From Maridesulfovibrio ferrireducens (GTDB taxonomy: Bacteria; Desulfobacterota; Desulfovibrionia; Desulfovibrionales; Desulfovibrionaceae), in assembly GCF_900101105.1 (NCBI RefSeq), contig NZ_FNGA01000006.1, positions 61,702 through 125,701 on the forward strand: DNA of 64,000 nucleotides. Direction: 5' to 3'. A program made the position numbers and the translations under genes. Each line of letters starts with the position of its first letter. Positions within the stretch are counted from its first letter, which is position 1. This document shows positions 18,118 through 27,509 of the stretch, in pieces. The notes beneath the pieces were generated by a model. The model was not told the origin of the DNA and did no database searches. It worked only from the letters and a program-made list of their open reading frames with translations.

Positions 18118-19506
18118 TTAACTACGCAAAAAAGTACTGAAAGCCAGTTTAGTAGCATAAAGGTCAACTTTACTTGTCAGTTCAAACGGACTGTGCATGG
18201 AAAGAACCGGAGGGCCGAAATCTATAACGTCCATTCCGTAGAGTGCGAGGAACTTAGCAACAGTTCCCCCGCCGCCCATGTCTACCTTACCGAGTTCAGC
18301 CATCTGCCATGGAACTTCTGATTCACCTAAAATTTTACGCAACCAGCCAACATATTCAGCGTGTGCGTCATTTGCGCCGACCTTACCTCTGTGTCCAGTG
18401 AACTTGCAGAAACATGGACCGTAGCCGAGATAAGCGGAGTTCAGCTTTTCATGCACATCCTGATAATCAGGGTCGATTGCGGCGTGCACGTCAGTTGAAA
18501 GAGCCTTACCCGCCATCATAATGCGGGACATCTTCATGCCGGGTTCCCATGCTTCAATGAGATCTTCGAGGCAGTATTCAAAGAAAAGGGACTTGGCGCC
18601 GGTTGAACCTTCGGAACCGACTTCTTCTTTATCGTAGAACAGCACAATCTGTGCATGGTCCGGATCAGGTTCGGAAAGGAATGCTTCGAGTGCTAAAAAT
18701 ACGCAGGAACGGTCATCCTGTCCGTATCCACCGACCATAGACTTATCAAGTCCGACATAGCGGGCAGGTCCGGCTGGAACGATGTGCATTTCAGAGCTGA
18801 AAAAGTCTTCTTCGATGATGCCGTATTTCTCGTTCAAGATTTCCAGAATTTTACGTTTAACGGATGGTTTAGTTTTTTCATCACTATCTTCGACATCATC
18901 TTTTGAAAATGAAAGAGAATGTCCCATAACGATATTTAACTTTTCACCTTCAAAAGCATCGCTGACCTTTTTTTCAACCTGCTTGGATGCAAGATGAGGC
19001 AAAAGATCTAAAATAGTAAGGACCGGATCATTAGGATCTTCACCTATAACAACATCAACTTTTTCGCCGTTAATTTTTACAACCACACCATGCAGGGAAA
19101 GCGGACGTGCAAGCCACTGATATTTTCTGATGCCGCCGTAGTAATGAGTTTTAGCCATGCCGATACCCAAATCTTCATAAAGGGGATGCTGCTTCAGATC
19201 GAGACGGGGAGTGTCTGCGTGAGCACCGACCAGTCTGAATCCATCGGAAAGAGTCTTTTTACCTTTACGGGCAATAAAAATTGTCTTGTCCTTGAACGAA
19301 CGGAAACAATTATCTGAACCGATGTAGTCATCAAAACCAGCTTCAAGCAGAACTTCTTCAACATACTTGATTGTTTCACGCTCAGTTTTGCAACGGCTCA
19401 AAAAATCAATGTAACGTGCGCTAAGATCATCCATAGCCAGCTGATGTTCTTCATCCTGAAATAATTCCCAGCAACTTTTCGTTTTATGTTCAAGCATTTT
19501 ATTCAT
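18118..19506 (-). CDS. M18-family metallo-aminopeptidase
   Basis: A 462-residue cytosolic aminopeptidase of the M18 (aspartyl aminopeptidase-like) family. The metal-binding motifs are visible in order: GAHADTPRLDL (first His/Asp), GQDDRSC (bridging Asp), DKEEVGSEG (catalytic Glu pair), STDVHAAIDP and a final LSMHSPFEL (His ligand). A dinuclear zinc site removing N-terminal residues from peptides is expected. AGAAGGA precedes the start. It sits between selA and selB with 11-bp and 59-bp gaps, so it appears to be part of the sel operon; nothing in the sequence ties it to selenium chemistry. Confidence 0.92.
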   Translation of the reverse strand: MNKMLEHKTKSCWELFQDEEHQLAMDDLSARYIDFLSRCKTERETIKYVEEVLLEAGFDDYIGSDNCFRSFKDKTIFIARKGKKTLSDGFRLVGAHADTPRLDLKQHPLYEDLGIGMAKTHYYGGIRKYQWLARPLSLHGVVVKINGEKVDVVIGEDPNDPVLTILDLLPHLASKQVEKKVSDAFEGEKLNIVMGHSLSFSKDDVEDSDEKTKPSVKRKILEILNEKYGIIEEDFFSSEMHIVPAGPARYVGLDKSMVGGYGQDDRSCVFLALEAFLSEPDPDHAQIVLFYDKEEVGSEGSTGAKSLFFEYCLEDLIEAWEPGMKMSRIMMAGKALSTDVHAAIDPDYQDVHEKLNSAYLGYGPCFCKFTGHRGKVGANDAHAEYVGWLRKILGESEVPWQMAELGKVDMGGGGTVAKFLALYGMDVIDFGPPVLSMHSPFELTSKVDLYATKLAFSTFLRS

Positions 19507-19517
19507 GTTAAATCCTT

Positions 19518-20924
19518 CTATTTATCAAGATTAAGGGCCTGTGAAATAGACTCAGCCACCATATGATATTCAATTTGTGTAAGTGTTCGCGGATCAAGAC
19601 AAAAGGCATCATCTTCTATACGCCCGACAAGCGGCGGATCAGATGAAAGTAACCGTTCTTTCAGTTCCGGCACAGAAAGATCTCCCTGTGGAACCACGGT
19701 TACCAGAAAAGTTTTTAAATCCTGCTCAGGAAACGCACCGCCCCCGACTCTGGAAACACCCTCGCGAACACCAAGGGTAACGTTCTCACCCAGAAATCTA
19801 TCCAAAACGCGCGAAAGAGATTGCGCTCTGAGCTGTAGAGATTCCGGCTTTTCCATAATCATGCGTAAAGTAGGCACTTCTTTCATGGCTATTTCGGGAT
19901 CCAGATAGAGCCGCAAAGTAGCTTCCAGCGCAGCCAGCGTCATTTTATCAATACGAACAACCCTGTTCAAAGGATTCTTTTTGATCATATCAATATATTT
20001 CTTTTTACCGACAATGACTCCGGCCTGCGGACCGCCCAGAACTTTATCACCGGAAAAAGAAACAACGTCTACGCCTTCAGACACAACTTCCTGAACTGTC
20101 GGTTCCCGCATCAGGCCGAGGCCCGCAAAATTTGTCAGGTTGCCGCTGCCGAGATCTTCATAAACCGGCAGATTATATTTAGTGCCCAGTTCTACCAGCT
20201 CCGCTCCCGTAACTTCCTTTGTAAAACCGATTATCCTAAAATTTGAGGTATGCACTTTCATGAGCAACGCCGTGTTGTCATTAATTGCGCCTTCATAATC
20301 ATACGGATGGGTTCTGTTGGTCGCGCCCACCTCATGCAGAATAGCTCCGCTCTTGGTCATAACGTCAGGAATACGGAAGGAGCCGCCAATCTCAACAAGC
20401 TGACCGCGTGAAACAACCGCCTCACGGCCCGCGGCAAGAGTTTCAAGAGTAATCAGAACTGCCGAAGCATTATTATTCACAACCAGCGCAGCTTCCGCGC
20501 CTGTAATGTCACAGACAAGCTTTTCTACATGACTGTAGCGACTGCCGCGCTCTCCGGTTTTCAAATCAAATTCAAGATTGGAATATGATCCGCAAGCTTC
20601 CGTGACAGCTTTCACCGCTGAATCAGCAAGCAGCGAACGTCCCAGATTAGTATGAACAACCACACCTGTTGCATTCAAAACTCTACGAAAATGCGGACGC
20701 GCTCCGGCCCGCACATGGCAAGTCAGGCGCGGGAAAAGAGCATCAAGCGAGAGCTGATCTTCAGCCGTAATAATTCCGGACTTGATTTCTTCGCGGCACA
20801 CATCGAGAAAGCCGTTAACCAGATCTCTAACTAGGGTACGGGGAACACCGCTGAGAGCACCCTCTTCCTCCAATCTGGTAAGCACAGAATCTACTGACGG
20901 CAGAAATTTGAAAAGATTAGACAA
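19518..20924 (-). CDS. selA: L-seryl-tRNA(Sec) selenium transferase
   Basis: PLP enzyme that converts seryl-tRNA-Sec to selenocysteyl-tRNA-Sec using selenophosphate. 468 residues, the usual length. The PLP lysine is Lys294 in SFSGDKVLGGPQAG (Lys295 in E. coli), and the HTNLGRS and GERGSRYSH motifs are conserved. The start codon is TTG, with AGGAG six bases before it. First gene of the selA / peptidase / selB run. Confidence 0.97.
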   Translation of the reverse strand: MSNLFKFLPSVDSVLTRLEEEGALSGVPRTLVRDLVNGFLDVCREEIKSGIITAEDQLSLDALFPRLTCHVRAGARPHFRRVLNATGVVVHTNLGRSLLADSAVKAVTEACGSYSNLEFDLKTGERGSRYSHVEKLVCDITGAEAALVVNNNASAVLITLETLAAGREAVVSRGQLVEIGGSFRIPDVMTKSGAILHEVGATNRTHPYDYEGAINDNTALLMKVHTSNFRIIGFTKEVTGAELVELGTKYNLPVYEDLGSGNLTNFAGLGLMREPTVQEVVSEGVDVVSFSGDKVLGGPQAGVIVGKKKYIDMIKKNPLNRVVRIDKMTLAALEATLRLYLDPEIAMKEVPTLRMIMEKPESLQLRAQSLSRVLDRFLGENVTLGVREGVSRVGGGAFPEQDLKTFLVTVVPQGDLSVPELKERLLSSDPPLVGRIEDDAFCLDPRTLTQIEYHMVAESISQALNLDK

Positions 20925-20967
20925 TTATTACTCCTAAAACCTTTGATCGCCAAAGGCTCTTGTCTTA

Positions 20968-22197
20968 CTACTTCATTAAAAAGCGTGGATACTTTGTATA
21001 AAAAGCTGAGAGCAAATACAAGGAACCGCAAATTAGTACCGTCCCGTCACCGGAAGGTAATAAGGACAATGCTTCATCAAGTGACGGAGCAGTCTGCACT
21101 CTGGTTCCGAGCCGCTCTATAAAATCTTCCGGCAAACAGGCTCTTTCATTTTCAGGAATACCGCAAGTTATGATCGGCCCCTGCGTCAATTCAAATAAGA
21201 TATCTTTCACAGGGGCTATATTCTTATCTTTCATGCAGGAAAACACAATCGCATCAAGCACGATTTTCGATCTTTTTATTTCCGACTCAAGAGCTTTAAA
21301 CGCATGAAGGTTATGTGCGCCGTCCAGAATATAGGTTCTATCGGCCTTAACTATTTGCAGTCTACCGGGAATAAAAGCCTTTTTCACCCCTTCGCAAATC
21401 TGAGATTCGTTAAACTGCAAATCTTTTTTAGCGCAGAAAAGTGACCATGCGCATACGGCTAAATGAGCATTCTGCATTTGATGCACGCCTGAAAGAGTCG
21501 GCGATAACTCTGAAACTCCATTCATTTTTTCAGCATTATGAAACTCAACGCCTAACTGCTCAGCGCGTGAATGCAAAACATTCATTACCTCGTCAACCTG
21601 AATAGATGTAACGGCGGTTCCACCCTTTCGCATAGCATCAGCTTTATCCGCAGCAATAAGTTCGATGGTCGCACCAAGTATTTTTTCATGATCAAGCCCG
21701 ATTGGCGTAAAGACTGTCAAATCCGGATCAAGAGTATTGGTCGCGTCAAAACGTCCGCCAAGTCCAGCTTCCATCACTGCGAGATCAACACCATGTTCTT
21801 TGAACGCAACCAAAGCCATGCATGTAAGCAATTCAAAATAAGTCAGACCAACATCAGGAGCAATCTCCATTACCATATTGGCAAGATGACACCATTCATC
21901 TTCAGACAGCATCTGACCGTCAATAGTGGCTCGTTCGCGAGGAGTCACAAAGTGGGGTGAAGTGAAAGTTCCGACCTTTAAGCCGGACTCCATCGCTATA
22001 TAAGTTAAATAAGTTGAAGTTGACCCCTTTCCATTGGTTCCCACCACATGGATAACAGGGAAATCTCCCTTAGCCCCCCATTTACATACAAATTCTTCCA
22101 TTCTATCGAGGCTCAAATCCATATGAAAAAGGCCAAGCTCGTCCAAATACTCGCTAAATTCTAAAAAATTATTAAATTTCAAGGTATCACCATTCAT
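20968..22197 (-). CDS. folC: Folylpolyglutamate / dihydrofolate synthase
   Basis: 409 residues of the Mur-ligase-like FolC family. The P-loop GTNGKGSTST lies near residue 52, followed by the omega-loop region, the EAGLGGRFDATN motif, and a C-terminal domain beginning around residue 285 (ILDGAHNLHA). It adds glutamate to folates, and possibly to dihydropteroate. The ribosome-binding site is weak. It lies 43 bp upstream of selA on the same strand and could be the first gene of that transcript; it is divergent from tRNA-Arg. Confidence 0.94.
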   Translation of the reverse strand: MNGDTLKFNNFLEFSEYLDELGLFHMDLSLDRMEEFVCKWGAKGDFPVIHVVGTNGKGSTSTYLTYIAMESGLKVGTFTSPHFVTPRERATIDGQMLSEDEWCHLANMVMEIAPDVGLTYFELLTCMALVAFKEHGVDLAVMEAGLGGRFDATNTLDPDLTVFTPIGLDHEKILGATIELIAADKADAMRKGGTAVTSIQVDEVMNVLHSRAEQLGVEFHNAEKMNGVSELSPTLSGVHQMQNAHLAVCAWSLFCAKKDLQFNESQICEGVKKAFIPGRLQIVKADRTYILDGAHNLHAFKALESEIKRSKIVLDAIVFSCMKDKNIAPVKDILFELTQGPIITCGIPENERACLPEDFIERLGTRVQTAPSLDEALSLLPSGDGTVLICGSLYLLSAFYTKYPRFLMK

Positions 22198-22204
22198 TTT
22201 TTAC

Positions 22205-22232
22205 TTGACCGCGAAGAGAACCTCGCTTAGAA
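22205..22232 (+). promoter_or_regulatory. Promoter of tRNA-Arg
   Basis: TTGACC (22205-22210) and TTAGAA (22227-22232) with 16-bp spacing, ending 14 bp before the tRNA 5' end. It lies at the folC start codon region on the opposite strand. Confidence 0.55.
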
Positions 22233-22246
22233 GGATCTTCTCTTGA

Positions 22247-22323
22247 GCGGCAGTAGCTCAGTTGGATAGAGCAACGGCCTTCTAAGCCGTTGGCCGAGGG
22301 TTCGAATCCTTCCTGCCGCACCA
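22247..22323 (+). tRNA. tRNA-Arg (TCT)
   Basis: The acceptor arms GCGGCAG and CTGCCGC pair. The D-arm is TAGCTCAGTTGGATAGAGC, the anticodon loop CTTCTAA carries TCT (reads AGA/AGG), and the T-loop is TTCGAAT. Discriminator A and CCA are encoded. Confidence 0.97.
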
Positions 22324-22331
22324 TGTCATTA

Positions 22332-22369
22332 TAAAGGCTTACGACTTCAACGTTGTAAGCCTTTTTTTG
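22332..22369 (+). terminator. Terminator of tRNA-Arg
   Basis: AAAGGCTTACGAC and GTTGTAAGCCTTT form a stem with loop TTCAAC, followed by a T-run, directly behind the tRNA. Confidence 0.88.
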
Positions 22370-22424
22370 CGTGGTTTGATCTTCCCCGCATTTGAGATAA
22401 AAATTATTCACAGATCAGAAAACA

Positions 22425-22453
22425 CGAAAAAGCCCTCTTAAGACTAGAGGGCT
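22425..22453 (-). terminator. Terminator of the signalling run
   Basis: On the minus strand AGCCCTCT and AGAGGGCT pair around a seven-base loop, followed by five T. It lies about 90 bp after the stop of the last kinase gene and probably ends the long minus-strand signalling transcript. Confidence 0.75.
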
Positions 22454-22540
22454 GCAACGTACATGGCAACTAAACCGAATTCAAGGGTAAAACGGTGCCA
22501 TTTTCGACACATTACTGAAACTTAACGCTCTAGCAACGGG

Positions 22541-24061
22541 CTATCCAGCATCGTTTACTTCCGTAACCTCAACATCAAGGGCAGGAGGCAAAAACAGAGA
22601 AACAGTTGTGCCATGCCCCGGCTTACTTGCAAGTTCCACTCGTCCGCCTAGCTCTTCAACAATCTTCTTAATCATTGCCAAGCCAAGCCCGCTGCCGTCT
22701 TCCTTGGTAGAATAAAAAGGATTAAAAACACGGTCCTGTTCATGGTCGTTCATACCAACTCCGGTATCGGTTACCTGCAAGACAACATCGCCATCATGCA
22801 AATCGAGACTAAGTGTGATATCCCCGCCTTCAGGCATAGCTTCAACTGCATTTTTAATAAGATTAACAATACATTGCTTCAAAGCGTCTTCATCCCCAAG
22901 GACATTTGGAAGCGGTGACACAGAACAAACCTCTATCCGGTATCCCTGCTGACCATAACCGATAGACATCAATTCAGCAGCACCTTGAACAACCGAAACT
23001 ATATCCAATTCCTTTCTTGATGTATGAGAAGAACGAACAAAATTAAGCATATTCGTGAGCAATCTATCCAGTCGTTTTGTTTCTTCAACAATAATCTGAA
23101 CCTTCTCCCGGTCCTTCTCGTTAAGGCATGAAGACTTAAATAATGAATTGGCAAAGCCGCCTATTGCAAAAAGCGGGTTGCGTATTTCATGAGCCAAATA
23201 TGTAGACATCTCACCGATGACAGCAAGCTTATCTCTTTGATTCTGGTGCTTTTCACGATGGGTTCGTTCAGTAATATCCCGATGCATAACCATTATGTGA
23301 GACATTTTACCCCTCATGTCGAAAATCGGATACGCATAGAGCCTGTAATATTGCAAAAGGCCATCGCTATTAACCTTTGTGACAAGGGATTCTTCTTTTT
23401 TCCCACTCTTGAGAGTCTTATGGAACGGACATTCAGGATCAAATTGATCACAAAAAGTGGACCCGTCACGCAGACGTGCGGCGTTCCAGCAGGTTTTACC
23501 TATCAATTCGGCTTTTGGAATTTCGGCTCTCCGCCATACAACACTGTTTATATCAACAACACATCCGTTCTTATCCATAAGAAAAATATCTTCCCGGATC
23601 TCGTCTATGATCGACTGAATCAGAACCTGCTGATGAGCTAAATTATTCTTATAATTTCCCTTCACAAGCGCCATGTCATGCAGGCCGCAGAAGAACACAA
23701 TTTCACGATGATCCATCAAAGAAATAGATTCAGGGAGATATTTTCTGAGACTAGAAAACATATCAACGCTACCAGTCATTTCGATTACCAGATTAATTTC
23801 AGAATGGACTTCAAGCATCTCAACATAGGTGTTGTATGATGGAATACCAAGCTCATGAAGAGCCAAGGTGTCTTTCTTTTGATGAACGTCACTTATTGCA
23901 ACCAACTTCATCTCAGGAATAAACTCCCTGAAAACATCATTGTTAATGATATCTAAAAGCACCTTAAGCTCAAGTCCTACTCCTACAATCCCTATAATAA
24001 AGGGATTAATTGAACCGTTCCAATAGCAGAGTCTCATATTATCTTGAGAAAATTCAGTCAT
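22541..24061 (-). CDS. Histidine kinase with N-terminal Rossmann-like domain and PAS
   Basis: 506 residues, no membrane segment. Residues 20-130 look like a dinucleotide-binding Rossmann domain: a hydrophobic strand, a glycine turn (IVGVGLE), a second strand ending in AISD and an IEMTGS segment, as in oxidoreductases of the homoserine dehydrogenase/Gfo-Idh type. Residues ~150-270 are a PAS domain with several cysteines (CW, FCDQFDPECPFH). HisKA follows, with phospho-acceptor His291 (AHEIRNP), then HATPase_c with N, G1 and G2 boxes. It probably senses a cytosolic nucleotide, metabolite or redox state; that is inference. It lies 25 bp after a receiver-only gene, its likely partner. GGAG supports the start. 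Confidence 0.85.
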   Translation of the reverse strand: MTEFSQDNMRLCYWNGSINPFIIGIVGVGLELKVLLDIINNDVFREFIPEMKLVAISDVHQKKDTLALHELGIPSYNTYVEMLEVHSEINLVIEMTGSVDMFSSLRKYLPESISLMDHREIVFFCGLHDMALVKGNYKNNLAHQQVLIQSIIDEIREDIFLMDKNGCVVDINSVVWRRAEIPKAELIGKTCWNAARLRDGSTFCDQFDPECPFHKTLKSGKKEESLVTKVNSDGLLQYYRLYAYPIFDMRGKMSHIMVMHRDITERTHREKHQNQRDKLAVIGEMSTYLAHEIRNPLFAIGGFANSLFKSSCLNEKDREKVQIIVEETKRLDRLLTNMLNFVRSSHTSRKELDIVSVVQGAAELMSIGYGQQGYRIEVCSVSPLPNVLGDEDALKQCIVNLIKNAVEAMPEGGDITLSLDLHDGDVVLQVTDTGVGMNDHEQDRVFNPFYSTKEDGSGLGLAMIKKIVEELGGRVELASKPGHGTTVSLFLPPALDVEVTEVNDAG

Positions 24062-24086
24062 GAGATGTCTCCATGATTAAGCATGG

Positions 24087-24521
24087 TTATTCAGGATTAC
24101 TCAACAGATCGTGGATATCTATTTTGCCGTTACGGAGCATTTTCTGGTCATATGCCTTCTGTATTTTTTTAAATATATCCTGAAATGAAGCAGGTTTAAG
24201 AATATAATCAAACGCTCCATGCTGAATTAAATCTACAGCCCGGTTAAGAGAAACATGTCCGGAAAGGAAAACCGTCTCCACATCAAAGCTATTCTGCTGA
24301 ATTCTATGAAAAGTTTCCTCTCCGGAAAGTCCGGGCATTTTAATATCAAGCAGAACAACATCAAAATCACCTTCCGCCAGTTTTTCAAGAGCAATAGCCC
24401 CGTCAGCAGCATCGTCGACCACTAAACCTTTATCTTTAAGCATACGGACTGTAGTTTTCCGAAAACGTTCCTCGTCATCCACAACTAAAACTTTAATAAT
24501 CCCCTTTGAAGATTTTTCCAT
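24087..24521 (-). CDS. Receiver-only response regulator
   Basis: 144 residues, one receiver domain with VDDEERF, phospho-acceptor Asp59 (LLDIKMPG), LSGH and LKPA. There is no DNA-binding or enzymatic output, so it probably works as a phosphate relay or by protein contact. Sequence details (DDEERFRKTT) make it a close paralogue of the receiver in the receiver-CBS protein at 33.3 kb. It is flanked by kinases on both sides with 23-25 bp gaps. AGGAG precedes the ATG. Confidence 0.9.
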   Translation of the reverse strand: MEKSSKGIIKVLVVDDEERFRKTTVRMLKDKGLVVDDAADGAIALEKLAEGDFDVVLLDIKMPGLSGEETFHRIQQNSFDVETVFLSGHVSLNRAVDLIQHGAFDYILKPASFQDIFKKIQKAYDQKMLRNGKIDIHDLLSNPE

Positions 24522-24544
24522 CTTATACTCCTGATATTCTGATA

Positions 24545-25444
24545 TTAAATAGGAACATGAACGGTAAAAGCAGCGCCCTTTCCCGGCTCCGAGTCTACAG
24601 TAATATAACCGCCCAACTGATTTACAATCCGAAGACTGACGGATAGCCCCAGGCCTGTACCTTTCCCGGGAGGCTTGGTCGTATAAAAAGGATTAAATAT
24701 TTGCTTTATCTCCTTTTCAGGAATACCCGGTCCGGTATCACGAATCTGAGCAAAAGCCATATCGTCACTGTTCCAGGTGGTTACCAGAATCTCGCCGCTC
24801 TTATCTACAGCCTGGACGGCGTTATTCAGCAGATTAAGAAAGACCTGCCGCAACAAAGGTGGGTCTGTTTTTATTTTCGGAATATCAGCACTAAATATTT
24901 TTACTATCCGGATATTTTTGGCTTCAGTTTCGGATTGAAGCAAATTCAACATATCCAGCAATAATCGATTAATATCTGCACACTGTGTAACCGGATGTCT
25001 CTTTCGGGCAAAATCCAACAACTTATGGGTAATGTCAGAACAACGTTCCACCTGCTGAAAAACAACATCCAGACTTTCCCGTAGCTCATCCATTTCTTTC
25101 TGGGTCGAATCTGAGTGAAGATTTGTCCGCATCAATTCAGCTTCCTGCATGATAATACTCAGCGGATTATTGATCTCATGCGCTATACCTGTTGAAATTT
25201 CACCGAGCGCAGATATTTTTTGAGATTGTACAAGCTGATTCTTAAGGTCCGTCTGTTCATCACATGCTTGCTCAAGCGAACAGGCTGAAGACCTGAGAAT
25301 CAGCCACAACCCAATGGAAGATAAAACCGCAGCAACACTTCCAGCAAAAGGCCATTCATAAGCAACAATCAATATCACCAAATACGACAAAGGATATGCG
25401 TATTGCCCCAAATGAATAACTCGCTTAGCCCGTGCCAGATTCAT
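24545..25444 (-). CDS. Membrane histidine kinase, short
   Basis: 299 residues. Two closely spaced membrane helices (about residues 17-50) with almost no periplasmic loop are followed by HisKA with His89 (GIAHEINNP) and HATPase_c. With no sensor domain it may sense through the membrane or take input from partners. Its ATG overlaps the stop of the preceding receiver gene (ATGA), which implies translational coupling and a functional pair. Confidence 0.9.
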   Translation of the reverse strand: MNLARAKRVIHLGQYAYPLSYLVILIVAYEWPFAGSVAAVLSSIGLWLILRSSACSLEQACDEQTDLKNQLVQSQKISALGEISTGIAHEINNPLSIIMQEAELMRTNLHSDSTQKEMDELRESLDVVFQQVERCSDITHKLLDFARKRHPVTQCADINRLLLDMLNLLQSETEAKNIRIVKIFSADIPKIKTDPPLLRQVFLNLLNNAVQAVDKSGEILVTTWNSDDMAFAQIRDTGPGIPEKEIKQIFNPFYTTKPPGKGTGLGLSVSLRIVNQLGGYITVDSEPGKGAAFTVHVPI

Positions 25445-25839
25445 GAAACACTCCTGCTCTGTCGCTTAAGCTCAGAATGCTCGTTCGCGGCGCGTATTCT
25501 TTCAAGCAGATCATCAATCAAAAAAGGCTTAAGAATATAGTCATATGCACCATGACTGATGCCCTCGATTCCCGACTGCACGGAACCATGCCCCGTAAGC
25601 ATAATCACTTCGACATCATGATATCTGCGCCTGATTTCCTTAAGAGTTTCAATACCACTCAGTCCCGGCATTCTAACATCTAAAATGACCACATTAACTG
25701 AAGTCTTCGACAAAAAATTAAGGGCTTCCTGTCCGTTATTTGCAACATCCACATCAACATTTCGCTTCGCAAGTCTCCGCCCTATCAACTTCAAGAAATC
25801 AGGTTCATCATCCACCACAAGCACTCTTATTCTGGACAT
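25441..25839 (-). CDS. Receiver-only response regulator
   Basis: 132 residues, a single receiver with VDDEPDF, phospho-acceptor Asp54 (ILDVRMPG), LTGHGS and LKPF. No output domain. It sits between the Cache kinase (8 bp gap) and the short kinase (4-bp overlap), so it is placed to be shared by both. It resembles the receiver at 30.1 kb (RRLAKRNV against RRLVRRNV), pointing to local duplication. Confidence 0.9.
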   Translation of the reverse strand: MSRIRVLVVDDEPDFLKLIGRRLAKRNVDVDVANNGQEALNFLSKTSVNVVILDVRMPGLSGIETLKEIRRRYHDVEVIMLTGHGSVQSGIEGISHGAYDYILKPFLIDDLLERIRAANEHSELKRQSRSVS

Positions 25840-25847
25840 GGTCCCTC

Positions 25848-27509
25848 CTAGCTATCGTGGACAACACCTGATAGCGGTAGAAAAAAAGTAAATACAGCCC
25901 CCTGCCCATGTTCACTTTGCACTGTGATTTTACCACCCAGTTTATTCAATGTACTGTATATAATTGATAGGCCCAATCCTGTACCCTCGCCTGCTGATTT
26001 TGTTGTAAAAAACGGATCAAAAACTTTTGTAAGCTGATCCGGCAATATCCCCGTCCCCGTATCCTTAACTCCCATAGCAATGAAAGATCCCTCGACACGG
26101 CTTTCCAATGTGATACTTCCATTCTCGGCAACTGCATCAATTGAGTTTTCCAGCAAATTAAGAATTATCTGCTGTACCTGATTAGAATCTGTAGTTATTA
26201 ATGGAAGGTTTGAGTCAAGATCAAAAACGACTTCAATATTGCGATACTTGATTTCATTTTCCAGAAAAGCAACGGTCTGTTTAGCCAGAATATTAAGATC
26301 AACATCTTCCTGAGCCGGCTCCATTCTACGGGCAAAACCCAACATTCTATGAGTCACTGTCCGCGCTCTTTCTACATGACGGTCAATGTCGCTGACAGCC
26401 TCATTGAGATCATCCAAAGCTTCGAATCCGTCCAATTCTCCATCGTTGATGAGATCGCGAATCCATCCGGCACTTTCCCTTATGATGGACAAAGGATTAT
26501 TAATTTCATGCGCAACTCCTGCCGCCATCTTGCCGAGCGAAGCCATTTTGCTTGATTGCATGATCGTCGCATCCAGCGCAGCTCTTTCATCATTCGCCGC
26601 CTTTAATTTCCCGACCACAGATGCCACCGTCAGATACGTGCCGACAAAAATCATACATGCACAAACAAGAAACAAAAGATAAACCATGGATTGAACCCGC
26701 AACAGCGGAGAAAGTTCCTCACCGGGACTTTCAGTCACCACAAGCTTCCAGTCAGTAAGTGACAAAGAGGTTATAGCCGCAACATGAGTTGTTCCGCTTT
26801 CAGTCCATTTACAAATATCCACAGGTCTGCCACCGGAATATTCAGGCAATGTGGCTTTGGATAAAACCTTGCCGCCGAATCTTGAGGAAGTTTGAAGTTC
26901 CCAGTTACGATTGACCAGATAGGCATCACCGAGCTTACCGCTCCGCACATTTCTGACAAGAGTAGTAAAAACATCAGAATCAATGGTGGCCCTTAATATC
27001 CATGTTTTACCTGCCTCTCGCCTTTTCACTGCAATGATGAAATGTGGAAAATTTCTAAACCCCATGAAAACATCACTTACATAGACCCCTTTAAGCATGA
27101 CCTGATTAAACCAGGCTTCGTCTTTGTAATTAACATCCCTGAGATCAAAAGGGCCGCTATAAGCCTCATGACTTCCATCCGGCCCGATAACGCCAAGGTC
27201 TATAAATGACCGTGAGGTATTATGAATTATATCAAAAAGAGAATTCAGGTACGTTTGGTCAGTCATCTGCGCAAGCGTGTGCGTATTGGCAAGATTCTGT
27301 AATTGCACCACCCGTTCATTTAAAAACATGTCGATGGTATCCCGCTTACTATTAACAACGAGCACCAAATTACTGGTCAGTTTTTCTTCATAAGATTTAC
27401 TGAACTGATCATGAATAACATACCCCAATGCAAAAAGCGGTATGAGAGAAAAACATAAGGTTATTGCAATCAGCTTCCATCTCAGCTTCGTGTAGGAAGT
27501 ACTTGTCAT
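25848..27509 (-). CDS. Cache-domain histidine kinase
   Basis: 553 residues. TM1 is at about 12-33. A periplasmic double-Cache domain (about 35-270) has the segment GVYVSDVFMGFRNFPHFIIA typical of Cache ligand pockets. TM2 is at about 276-298. HisKA has His334 (GVAHEINNP), followed by HATPase_c. Cache kinases bind small extracellular molecules such as carboxylates or amino acids; the DASS transporter encoded upstream suggests an organic acid or sulfate-like anion, but that is inference. The start overlaps the stop of the PEP-synthase-like gene and GGGGAGG precedes it. It is clearly paralogous to the kinase at 35.0 kb. Confidence 0.92.
   Translation of the reverse strand: MTSTSYTKLRWKLIAITLCFSLIPLFALGYVIHDQFSKSYEEKLTSNLVLVVNSKRDTIDMFLNERVVQLQNLANTHTLAQMTDQTYLNSLFDIIHNTSRSFIDLGVIGPDGSHEAYSGPFDLRDVNYKDEAWFNQVMLKGVYVSDVFMGFRNFPHFIIAVKRREAGKTWILRATIDSDVFTTLVRNVRSGKLGDAYLVNRNWELQTSSRFGGKVLSKATLPEYSGGRPVDICKWTESGTTHVAAITSLSLTDWKLVVTESPGEELSPLLRVQSMVYLLFLVCACMIFVGTYLTVASVVGKLKAANDERAALDATIMQSSKMASLGKMAAGVAHEINNPLSIIRESAGWIRDLINDGELDGFEALDDLNEAVSDIDRHVERARTVTHRMLGFARRMEPAQEDVDLNILAKQTVAFLENEIKYRNIEVVFDLDSNLPLITTDSNQVQQIILNLLENSIDAVAENGSITLESRVEGSFIAMGVKDTGTGILPDQLTKVFDPFFTTKSAGEGTGLGLSIIYSTLNKLGGKITVQSEHGQGAVFTFFLPLSGVVHDS

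Noticed and set aside
22187..22411. Open frame of 74 codons on the minus strand across the tRNA-Arg gene.
   Set aside because: It overlaps the tRNA and its terminator, and its peptide is the familiar artefact of reading tRNA antisense (RQEGFEPSANG).
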